DNA from: an uncultured Thermoleophilia bacterium
GTDB lineage: Bacteria > Actinomycetota > Thermoleophilia > Miltoncostaeales > Miltoncostaeaceae
Length of the DNA stretch: 36,998 bases
Assembly: GCA_947258365.1 (NCBI GenBank)
Contig: CAMYIK010000003.1
Location: forward strand, 1 to 36,998
Reading direction: 5' to 3'
Shown piece after piece: positions 8,276 through 17,200 of this stretch; position 1 is the stretch's first letter, and each line of letters starts with the position of its first letter. Both the position numbers and the translations under genes were made by a program. A model generated the notes under the pieces. The model was not told where the DNA came from. It did not search any database and worked only from the letters and a program-made list of their open reading frames with translations.

Positions 8276-9268
8276 ATGCAGGTACGCCCCAATGAACCCG
8301 TGCTCGCGGGCGCCTTCCGCAAGGACCCCGCCGACGAGGCCTTTCTCGGCGACTTCAACCATGCGCTCGCTGACTTCGAGGATGGCTCGTACGGCGATCT
8401 GCCGGAGGAGTTCCCCACCCTCCATGTGATCGGCGCGCCGCGCTCGGGCACGACGCTGCTCTACCAGGTGCTGGGCAGCGGCTTGGACATCGGCTACGTG
8501 AACAACCTGGTCGCGACTTTTTGGAGAGCGCCGGTCACCGGCCTGAGGCTTGCCCGCAAGCTCGGCCTGGATCGACTGGAGTCATCTTTCGACTCGGCCT
8601 TCGGCCGCACTAGAAGCGTGTCTGAGCCGCACGAGTTCGGCTACTTCTGGAACTACCATCTTCGCTATCCCGATCTGTCAGAGCGCGACCCCGATCACGG
8701 GGCCACGATTGACTGGGAACGCCTGTCGCGCGTGATCATCAACATGTCGGCCTGCATCGGGCGCCCCATCAGCTTCAAGCCGATGCTCTTGATCTGGCAC
8801 CTGGAGGCGCTGGCGCAGGCAATGCCGCGTACCTCCTATATCTGGATCAGGCGCGAGCGTCGTAACACGGCCCTGTCGCTTCTGAAGATGCGCCGCTCAC
8901 TCAGAGGTACGGAGAACGAGTGGGCCTCGTTGAAGCCAGCTGCGGTGCCTGACGAGGATCCGCCCTGGCGGCAGGTCGCGGCCCAGGTGGTCCTGCTGGA
9001 GCAGCGCATCGCCCGCGCAGCGAAGACCCTGGGACCCGAGCGGGTGCTCGAGGTCCACTACGACGATCTTTGTGCCCAGCCGATGACGGTGCTCGAGAAA
9101 ACCCGCGATCTGTTGGGTCGCCAGGGGTTCGCGCCAGAGATCCGGATCGATGCGCTCGCGCCATTTTCGCCTCAATACAACGCCGAGCTCGAGGCGGAGT
9201 TCGGCGAGCGGGTGGACGAGGCCCTCGAGGAGGTCGAGCGACAATTCGCGGAGGTCAGCGATGAGTGA
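8276..9268 (+). CDS. Sulfotransferase family protein
   Basis: 5'-PSB P-loop HVIGAPRSGTTLLYQVL near the N-terminus and C-terminal VHYDDLCAQPMTVLEKTRDLLGRQGF pattern. Confidence 0.85.
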   Translation: MQVRPNEPVLAGAFRKDPADEAFLGDFNHALADFEDGSYGDLPEEFPTLHVIGAPRSGTTLLYQVLGSGLDIGYVNNLVATFWRAPVTGLRLARKLGLDRLESSFDSAFGRTRSVSEPHEFGYFWNYHLRYPDLSERDPDHGATIDWERLSRVIINMSACIGRPISFKPMLLIWHLEALAQAMPRTSYIWIRRERRNTALSLLKMRRSLRGTENEWASLKPAAVPDEDPPWRQVAAQVVLLEQRIARAAKTLGPERVLEVHYDDLCAQPMTVLEKTRDLLGRQGFAPEIRIDALAPFSPQYNAELEAEFGERVDEALEEVERQFAEVSDE

Positions 9269-10370
9269 CGCACCAACGGTGCTCGGGCGTGTCGAGGCGC
9301 CCTTGGTGAATACCAACGAGCCCGATGCTCAGGTCATCGAGCTGCCGCTCCAGGCGTTCTCTGAGATCGCGGTCGGCGATCACATCTGCACCCTCGAGAC
9401 CAGCAAGGCGACCGTCGAGGTCGAGTCCGAGCACAGTGGCTTCGTCGGTCCGTTGACCATCAAGCTGGACGACATCATCAGCGCGGGTGATCTCATCTGC
9501 GAGGTGTTCGACGCGATGCCCGACCAGTCGCAGGTCTCCGACGCCGCCGCCGCGGCTGCTGACGCGGGCGTGAAGATGACCAAGAAGGCGGAGGCGCTGG
9601 CCCGAGAACTCCGCGTAGACCCCTCCGGCCTTCCGACCGGTCGGTTCGTCACCGAGAAGGAGGTCCGCGCCGCGGCTGCGGCTGCGACCCCGGTCGAGCT
9701 GAGCAACGATCTCATCGGGCAAATCAGCGATACGGCGTTGGTCATTTTCGGTGGTGGAGGCCTGGGCAAGACGATCATCGACCTCGTGGGCGCGGCGAAG
9801 ACCTACGAGGTGATCGGAATCATCGATGAGGGCCTCGAGGGCGGCGATGAGGTTCTCGGCGTGCCGGTGCTCGGTGGTCAGCGCTACCTGGCTCCTCTGG
9901 CCGAGGCGGGTCTGCGATACGCAGCGAACGCGGTCGGAGCGATCGGTCGGATCACCACCCGAACGAGGGTCAGTGAGCTGATCTCCGACGCCGGACTGCG
10001 AGGCGCTGTCCTCGTGGAGCCGACGGCGTCCATTGCGGACTCCGCCGAGCTGGACGATGGCGCGCAGATCTACGCGCAGGCGGTGGTCTCCGCTGCGGCC
10101 AAGATCGGCGCCAACACGATCATCAACACCGGCGCGATCGTGTCGCATGACTGCGTTATCGGTGCGAACACCCACGTTGCTCCGGGGGCCGTCTTGGCCG
10201 GCGAGGTCACTGTCGGTGAGGGCTCGCTCGTCGGTATGGGTGCTACGGCCTCGGTCGGCCTCGCCATCGGCGCGCGCGCGGTCATCGGCAACGGGAGCGT
10301 GCTGACGGCTGACGTGCCCGACGGCACCTTTGTCTCGGCCGGCACCGTGTGGTCCGGGGAGCGAAGCTAA
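9261..10370 (+). CDS. Fusion: lipoyl-binding domain + E3/E1-binding (PSBD-like) segment + NeuD/PglD-type hexapeptide-repeat acyltransferase
   Basis: Start at ATG 9261 (ATGA overlap with sulfotransferase), not the longer 9150 ORF. Lipoyl motif GDHICTLETSKATVEVESEHSGFV (Lys49 codon 9405-9407). PSBD-like KMTKKAEALARELRVDPSGLPTGRFVTEKEV. PglD/NeuD-like VIFGGGGLGKTIIDLV...EVIGIIDE...VLGVPVLGG and LbH repeats INTGAIVSHDCVIGANTHVAPGAVLAGEVTVGEGSLVGMGA. Confidence 0.88.
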   Translation: MSDAPTVLGRVEAPLVNTNEPDAQVIELPLQAFSEIAVGDHICTLETSKATVEVESEHSGFVGPLTIKLDDIISAGDLICEVFDAMPDQSQVSDAAAAAADAGVKMTKKAEALARELRVDPSGLPTGRFVTEKEVRAAAAAATPVELSNDLIGQISDTALVIFGGGGLGKTIIDLVGAAKTYEVIGIIDEGLEGGDEVLGVPVLGGQRYLAPLAEAGLRYAANAVGAIGRITTRTRVSELISDAGLRGAVLVEPTASIADSAELDDGAQIYAQAVVSAAAKIGANTIINTGAIVSHDCVIGANTHVAPGAVLAGEVTVGEGSLVGMGATASVGLAIGARAVIGNGSVLTADVPDGTFVSAGTVWSGERS

Positions 10371-10518
10371 GCCGGGGTACTGCCCCGCGAGCGCAGTGAA
10401 CGGACGGCATAGCGAGCGCCGCGAACGACGCCCCTTTGCCGGGCTTCATCGCGCAGGATGTTGACACCGTCGCAGACGTGAAGCCACCGGGCCTCACGGG
10501 AAGAGATTCGGGGTGACG

Positions 10519-11355
10519 TTACGCCGTCCGGGACGGGGTACCCATATGCCTCCAGCACGGGGAGCGCGATGCGCTCGATGCGGCGCTGGACGGCGACGGC
10601 ATCTGTGACTCGTACTTGCGCTGATTCCGCGTCACGACCGTCGTTCGTCCGCGCGATGCGCCGACGGGCTCGGCATGACCCGGAACGGCCAGCATGGAGC
10701 CTTCGAACTCCAGGCCGAGGAACTCCGAGAGGCGACGAAGTTCTCGGACCGGGTCATCGAGCAGGTCCTCGAACCGCACCTCAGCGATGTTCGGCCTGTG
10801 GCGAGCGGCCTGCCGTCGAAACTCGCTGATTCCGTCGACCCACCGCTGGGCGGCGCGAAACATGTTCTTGCCCCACGTCCGGTGTGATGACAGCGCATGG
10901 TCGCGGGCATCGCGCACGATGTGCACGATCCGGGCACTCGGAAAGAGTCGGACCAGCGCCTCGACGGAGACGAGGTACTCGGGCGTCTTGTCACCCCAGA
11001 GGACGTCGCCGCTGTCGTCGATTCGCGCGGCATGGCGCATGAGCGCCTCGTGGACGCCCTGCAGCGTGAAACTGCGGCACCTGGCGTACCACTCATCCGC
11101 CGAGATGACCGGCTCGTCGATGAAGTCGCAGTCATCGAAGTACGGCAGGCGGCGGGCCTGAGCGCAGAACCGCTCGAAGCGACGGCGATCTGTCTGATCG
11201 CCGTCGCGGTCCCAGTTCTCGATCCAGAGAGGGAGAAAGTGCGTCTCGACGATCGCCGGGGATACGCGAGAGTGCCCACTGAGCATCTCGCGGAGCATCT
11301 TCGTACCTGACCGGGGCATGCCGACGACGAAGATCGGACTCGTGGGCGGCGTCAT
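10519..11355 (-). CDS. Sulfotransferase family protein; C-terminus probably frameshifted near 10600-10606
   Basis: P-loop FVVGMPRSGTKMLREMLSGH, ARIVHIVRDARDHALSSH 3'-PB motif, VRFEDLLDDPVRELRRLSEFLGLEF. After RKYESQ the frame becomes low-complexity, while the other frame continues DAVAVQRRIERIALPVLEAYGYPVPD. Confidence 0.82.
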   Translation of the reverse strand: MTPPTSPIFVVGMPRSGTKMLREMLSGHSRVSPAIVETHFLPLWIENWDRDGDQTDRRRFERFCAQARRLPYFDDCDFIDEPVISADEWYARCRSFTLQGVHEALMRHAARIDDSGDVLWGDKTPEYLVSVEALVRLFPSARIVHIVRDARDHALSSHRTWGKNMFRAAQRWVDGISEFRRQAARHRPNIAEVRFEDLLDDPVRELRRLSEFLGLEFEGSMLAVPGHAEPVGASRGRTTVVTRNQRKYESQMPSPSSAASSASRSPCWRHMGTPSRTA

Positions 11356-11444
11356 CGTGCTCTTGCCGCCATCGTGCGACGAGGGGCGGTCACGAAGCGA
11401 CCGTAACGCCGCTCTTGTAAAGGGTGGTTAGCCCTTTGCAGGCT

Positions 11445-11462
11445 CGCCCGCCGAGGCGGGCG
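11445..11462 (+). terminator. Hairpin in sulfotransferase-E1beta spacer; role uncertain
   Basis: CGCCCGCC-GA-GGCGGGCG perfect repeat followed by TTCTT on + strand; a second hairpin GTAAAGGG/CCCTTTGC lies just to its left. Confidence 0.4.
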
Positions 11463-11476
11463 TTCTTGGCGGTTCT

Positions 11477-12499
11477 CTAGACCGCGGCCGGGTCGAGTGC
11501 CAGCACGGCGTCACGAACCTCGCCGGCGCCGGGCAGCATCATGTTCTCGAGGTTCGGCGCGGAGGGGATGACCCCGTCGTTGGCGGCAACGCGGCGCACC
11601 GGCCGGCGGAGCTGGCCCCAGGCGGCCTCGGTCACCTGTGCGGTGATCTCCGCGCCGATCCCGGCGGTGAGCGTGCCTTCCTCGGCGGTGATCAGCGCGC
11701 CGGTGCGACCGACCGATTCCAGGATCGGAGCAAGGTCCAGCGGCAAGAGTTCACCCAGGACGACGATCTCGCAGAACACCTCGTGCTCGAGGATGAGCTC
11801 GGTCGCCGCCTCGACGGCGATCGGCAGCATGCCTCCGTAGGTGACGATGGTCGCGGCGGCCTCGCCGAAGTCGTTGCCGGAGAGTGTCAGCGCCGGGTAT
11901 GTGCCGGAGCCTTCGCGAACGCTCAGCTCGTCGATGTAGCCGTTCTCGGGCCGCCGGTTGGGGCGGCCGTACATGAGCTTGTTTTCGATCAGGAAGACCG
12001 GCTCGTCGTCGTCGATCGCGGCGTGGGTCATCGCCCGTAGGTCGTGGTACTCGCTCGCGGCGACCACCCGGATGTTCGGCACGCCCATGAGCAGTTTCTC
12101 GAGCGACTGGCTGTGGGTCGGCCCGTATCCACGGCGTCCACCCATCGGCGTGCGCACTACCAGAGGCAGGGTCACCTGGTCGTCGTACATCTCGCGGAAC
12201 TTCGAGATGCCATTGATGATCTGGTCGAAGCCGAGCGCGATGAAGTCGCCGAACATGATCTCCAACACCGGTCGGTAGCCGCGCAGGGCCATGCCCGCCG
12301 CCACACCGAACAGCGATGCCTCGCTGATCGGGGTGGTGATAACTCGCTCCGGCCAGCGATCGCTGAGCCCTTGGCTCACCTTGAACGCTCCGCCGTACGG
12401 GTCCAGTAGGTCTTCGCCGATCAGATAGACGTCATCGCGACGCTCGAAGGCCTCGTGAAGGCCGCCGTTCAGCGCCTGGACACAGCGCTCGGACCTCAT
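11477..12499 (-). CDS. 2-oxoacid dehydrogenase E1 component, beta subunit (pyruvate/acetoin dehydrogenase-type)
   Basis: VYLIGEDLLDPYGGAFKVSQGLSDRWPERVITTPISEASLFGVAAGMALRGYRPVLEIMFGDF...MGGRRGYGPTHSQSLE. Confidence 0.93.
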   Translation of the reverse strand: MRSERCVQALNGGLHEAFERRDDVYLIGEDLLDPYGGAFKVSQGLSDRWPERVITTPISEASLFGVAAGMALRGYRPVLEIMFGDFIALGFDQIINGISKFREMYDDQVTLPLVVRTPMGGRRGYGPTHSQSLEKLLMGVPNIRVVAASEYHDLRAMTHAAIDDDEPVFLIENKLMYGRPNRRPENGYIDELSVREGSGTYPALTLSGNDFGEAAATIVTYGGMLPIAVEAATELILEHEVFCEIVVLGELLPLDLAPILESVGRTGALITAEEGTLTAGIGAEITAQVTEAAWGQLRRPVRRVAANDGVIPSAPNLENMMLPGAGEVRDAVLALDPAAV

Positions 12500-13398
12500 G
12501 CCTGGACCGCTCCGGCCACGGGGGCGGCCAAAGCCGCCTCTCGGGCGTCCGCGACTCGCCGCTCCGCCGCTTGCTCGATGTCCGCGCGTAGTTCCGGATC
12601 CAGCCGATCGGCAATCAGGGCGATCGGGTCCGAAGAGGCACGACGCGCTTCGATCTCCGCGGGATCGCGCGTGTCGTCACCCTTGCTGTGCGGACTAAAG
12701 CGATACGTGTCCAGCACCATGAAGAAGGGCTCGCCGGTGGCGCGAATCCGCTCCACGGCGCTTCCCGCGGTCGCGTGGATCTCCTCGACGTCCGTGGTGG
12801 TGATCTCCGCGGTGGGGATTCCGAACGCGGCTGCGCGGGCGCTGATGGAACCGGAGACCGCGAGCTCTTCGGGTGTGGATTGGGCGTAGTGGTTGTTCTC
12901 GACGACGACCATCAACGGCAGCCGCCACAGCGAGGCCATGTTGAGGCACTCATAGAGGGCGCCCTGGCCAAGGGTGCCATCACCGATGAAGACTGTCGTC
13001 ACCGCCCCGCTCTTTCGCTCCCGCTCTGCGAGGGCAATGCCCGTCGCGACTGGCACGATGCTGCCCTGGATGCCGTTGGAGTAGAAGTTGCCCCGGCAAA
13101 GGTGCTGGCTGCCGCCCTTGCCGCCACAGGTTCCCGTGGTGCGGCCGGTGACCTCGGCGATGAGCCCCTCGACATCGTCCGTGAACGCGACGTAGTGACC
13201 GTGACAGCGGTGGTTGCTGAAGATCACATCCCGCTCAGAATCCAGATGAGAGATCACTCCCGCGGCGGTCGCCTCCTGTCCGATGCAGGTGTGGGTGGTG
13301 CCGTTGATCTCTCCTGCCGAGAACATTTCGAGCAGGGTCTCTTCAAGACGTCGAATGACGTACATCTGTTGGTAGAAGCGGGCGAGATCGGACGTCAT
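12496..13398 (-). CDS. 2-oxoacid dehydrogenase E1 component, alpha subunit (TPP-dependent)
   Basis: TPP motif GDGTLGQGALYECLNMASLWRLPLMVVVENN; HRCHGHYVA; start chosen at MTSDLARFYQQMYVIRRLEE. Overlaps the E1beta ATG by 4 bp. Confidence 0.93.
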   Translation of the reverse strand: MTSDLARFYQQMYVIRRLEETLLEMFSAGEINGTTHTCIGQEATAAGVISHLDSERDVIFSNHRCHGHYVAFTDDVEGLIAEVTGRTTGTCGGKGGSQHLCRGNFYSNGIQGSIVPVATGIALAERERKSGAVTTVFIGDGTLGQGALYECLNMASLWRLPLMVVVENNHYAQSTPEELAVSGSISARAAAFGIPTAEITTTDVEEIHATAGSAVERIRATGEPFFMVLDTYRFSPHSKGDDTRDPAEIEARRASSDPIALIADRLDPELRADIEQAAERRVADAREAALAAPVAGAVQA

Positions 13399-13516
13399 GC
13401 GTCGGGGCCCCTCGAGGGGCGCGGACCTGCCCGCGCAACCCTTCAGCAAAGGGGGCGCAACGGACTATAGATGGACTGTCATACGGCTGCGCCCGGCCAG
13501 GCACAGCCGTACTGGA

Positions 13517-13984
13517 CTAGAGGCTCGCGTGGCGGATCGGTGCCGCCTCGTGCCGCTCGGCCATGAAGAAGTCCGGGCCGACCAGGCTCATGAAGGCGGC
13601 GAAGCCTTTGTTGTCACGGGCTCGTTCGCCGATGACACCCCGGAGCTGCGGCTGCCACACCAGAGAGCTCACGGGGTGAATCGACCACTTGTCGCGCTTG
13701 AAGCGTCGCCAGCAGGCGCGCTCACCGCTGTCGCAGATGACGGCGAGACCGTCGATCAAGCAGGCGAGACCGTCATCGATCTCCCCGATGCTGATCTGCT
13801 CGAAGACGTGATCCAAGAGCAGATCTGATGTGTCGGTGTTGAGCAGGCGTCCCGCGTCGCACCGCGACCATTCGTCCACTGAGCGGGTGGTTCGTACGAA
13901 CCACAGCGGGCGCTCGTCGTTGGTTCGGTAGGGCGTACGGCTGGTTCGGGGTGCCTGATCGGGAGAGGGGACTACGCAGATCAC
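13517..13984 (-). CDS. Hypothetical protein upstream of E1 genes
   Basis: 155-aa ORF (...PLWFVRTTRSVDEWSRCDAGRLLNTDTSDLLLDHVFEQISIGEIDDGLACLIDGLAVICDSGE...) with balanced composition; no family recognised. Confidence 0.6.
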   Translation of the reverse strand: MICVVPSPDQAPRTSRTPYRTNDERPLWFVRTTRSVDEWSRCDAGRLLNTDTSDLLLDHVFEQISIGEIDDGLACLIDGLAVICDSGERACWRRFKRDKWSIHPVSSLVWQPQLRGVIGERARDNKGFAAFMSLVGPDFFMAERHEAAPIRHASL

Positions 13985-14246
13985 AATGGCTCCTTGGAAA
14001 ATCGCGCTATAGGGGTGCGGACCAGGTCGTGTGCGGCTTCGTCTCGCCCCGCCTCGGAGAGCACGGCCGCGGTTGCCATCGTCCGGCCGAGGGGGCGGCG
14101 GGGATGGCGGGTGGGGTGTTGGGGGTTCGCGGCAACGGGCTCTCCGGTCTGATGAACCCAGCAGACCAGGGCGCTGTTACACGCTCGTCACAGACGAGCC
14201 TCCAAAGGGGGAGAGCACCCCCAATCGGGCTATGCCGGCGGCGGGC

Positions 14247-17200
14247 CTACAGGAGAGACGCGTAGAGCTCCCGCGTCTCGTCGCTCGGCTCGACGCCGAG
14301 CGATCCGCGCAGGGTCGCGCGGCACGCGTGGAACTGGCGAAGCGCAAGCGCGCGCTCCCCTGCGGCCGCGTAGGCCTTCATGAGTGCCCGGTGTAGCGCC
14401 TCGCGCTCGGGGTCCGTCGCGAGCAACTCCTGGTACCGCGTGATCGCCGCCACAGGCCGGCCGTTCGCCTGCAGAGCGTCGCCGAGGCGCTCGAGCAGTG
14501 CTGAGCGGCTGCGCTCCAGCTGCGATCGGGCGCGTTGGGCCCATTCGTCGTACGGGAAGTCAGGCAAGAAGTCGCTCGTCCAGAGAGACTCAGCCCGCAG
14601 CAAGCGCTCAAGTCCGGAGTCATCCTCGTTGCCGGGGTCTGCCAGGGCGAGGAAGTCGGCGGCATCCCAGGAGTCCTGCTCGCCGAGCTCCAGCCGGTAG
14701 ACGTCCCCGTCGCGACTGATCATGGATCCGCGCGAGCGAGCGCTGGTCAGCGGATCGAGCGTCCGGCGCAGCGCGTGCAAGGTGGTGTCCAGAGCGCGTG
14801 ATCCTCGCGATGGCTCGAGATCAGGCCAGAGCTCATCCAGGAGCTTGTCGCGGTGCACACCGCTCCTGCCGGCGCAGATCAGCGCGCCGAGCAGCACCCG
14901 TGCCTTGGGCCGGCCGAACTCGGCGTCGGGAACCCGGGTGCCCGAGCGGTAGAGGCGCAGACCCCCAAAGCTCTCGATGCGAATGGGAGGTCGGGGTCGG
15001 GTCTCGAGGATCGCCTTGGCGCGCTCCCCGGCTGCGGCGACCTGAGGCTCAGGGTCCGAGACGAGGGCCGACAAGGTCGAGGGATCGAGGTCCGTGTGCT
15101 CATCAATCGCCTCGCCAAGGGCGACACGGGCCTCCACGTGCGCATCGCCGAGCCGCGTCACGCACTCGTCGAGTACCTCTCGACCGCAGGCGGCGGCGAT
15201 CCTCGCAACGCCGTGCGGATCGCCGATGCCGTTCCGCAAGGCGTGGGCGAGAAGCGGCGCGGCCCGGGGACGCTCCCGGCGCGACCACAAGAAATCGAGG
15301 TCGAGTTCGGCCGTGAAATCGATGGCCTGCCGCAGCCGGGCGTCACCGATCTCTCCTGGGCCATGCAGGTCCGCCGAGATCAGCGCGGCGCGCGCCAAAT
15401 ACCACGACAGCTGGTACCGCTCTCCGAACTCGCACGCCTCCTCGATCAGCTCCCGAGCCAACTTGAGCCGGCCGGTCTCCTCGGCCGCCAGGCTCATTTC
15501 GCACAGCGACATCGGGGCGTCATAGCTATCCCCATAGGCCTCGAGTTCTTCGCGAGCGATGGCGATGTGCGACAGGGCACGCTGCTCGTCGCCGCGCGCG
15601 GCTGCCACCCGAGCGCACGAGGCACTGACGCGGTACGCGGTGCTGGTCGTGCCGCCGGACGTCGAGTGTGGGGTGGCAATCTCGGCGATCGGGATGGCGC
15701 TCTCCCAGTCCCGCAGACCGGCATACGCCAGCAGCCGCCACCACATGCTGAGGGTCTCCGCCGCTGAACCCATGCCGAGTGCCTCGCTGAGGTCCATGAC
15801 GGCCTTGGCCTCGAGCAGGCTCTTCCGGAAGCGTCCGATATCGGCGTAGATCACGACTCTGAAGCCCATGCCGAAGGCGCGCAGCATGTTGGCGTCTTGG
15901 ATCTCGATGGGCTCCAGCCGTGCCAGGGCCTCGTCGATCAGGTCGAGCGCGCGATTGACGTTGCCGGTGGGGAACTCCATGTAGAAGGCCCGCAACATGT
16001 CGGCCGTGGGTCGAAGCAGCGGCGACTCCTGCTCGCTGCCAACCTCCAGCGCGGCCGCGATGTGCTGCTCTGCCTCCTCGGGTCGGCATGCCTGCGCGTG
16101 GGCCACCCCAAGGATGAGGTGCACCATCCCAAGCCCCCGAGCCGAGCGATCCAGCGCGTCGAGGTACTTCTCGCCGGAGGCGATTCGGATTTGGGGGTTG
16201 ATGCCGTAGGTCAGCATTCCCTGCTGGAAGCGATAGAGCGCCGCGGAAGCGGCGTCGTGGGCGTTTGCGGCGATGAGCGCCTCGATCGCGGCGGGCCAGA
16301 GGCGGAAGGCGTCGTCGCGCTGGCGCTGCAAGTACGCCAACAGCGCGTGAGCCATCAGCAATCGCGGGTGCCGCGCCCGGACCTCTTCAGGGATGCGAGC
16401 CAGCCACCCCGCGAGGGTCTCCGCTTCAGGAGTGGCGACCATGGCCTCGGCAACAGGATCCAAGGCCTTGGCGGCTTCGTCGAAGAGCCCTACCGAGAGG
16501 TAGTGGCGCACGGCCTCCTGGTAGTCGCCGGCCTCCTCCCAGGCCTCGCCGGCGCGCGCGTGGATGGCCTGCAGGCGATCCGGAGCGTGCTCTTCGACGC
16601 GCCGGCGCAGGAAGGCTTCGAAGAGGTGGTGGTAACGAAACCACTGGCCTTGGAGCCGCACGATGAACAGGTGATCCGCTCGAAGGGCGTCGATGAGCTC
16701 GCGCGCGTCGTCCCTGCCGGTTACATGCGCCGCGAGCTCAGGCGTGAATCGCTCCAACATGGCGGTGTCGGTCAGGAAGTGCTGCTGGTGCTCCGGGAGC
16801 GACCCGAAGACCTCTTCGGCGAGGTAGTCGAAGTGAGGTGTCTCGCCCGGGTCGGCCAGGTCTCCGGTCTCCGGGCGCGTCGCGAGCAGCAGGCCGCTGA
16901 CCCAGCCCTCGGTCTTTTCGTGGACCTCGCCGATCTGGACCTCGTCGAGCGCGTCGTCACGATCGGCGAGCAGCTGCACCGCTTCGTCGTAGGAGAGCGT
17001 GAGTTGCCGCTCGGCGATCTTGGTCAGGTCCCCGGCCGAGACGCGGCCGAAGCCCGAGGGGAGATTGCGGCGACTGGCGAGCACGAGGTGGACATTCGGC
17101 GGAAGGTCCGCGATTAGCGCCGCGAGGCCATCGAGGGTGGCCTCGTTCAGCGCGTGAACATCATCGAAGGCGATTACGAAGTCGTCGGGAATGGTCGCGA

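Noticed and set aside
9150-9260. Upstream extension of the lipoyl-NeuD fusion ORF
   Set aside because: Arg/Ser-rich and overlapping the sulfotransferase frame; ATG 9261 with ATGA overlap is the natural start.
15897-17117. 406-aa + strand ORF opposite the SARP-like regulator
   Set aside because: The opposite strand has clear Walker A/B motifs and a BTAD domain in one continuous frame; this ORF is a mirror artefact.
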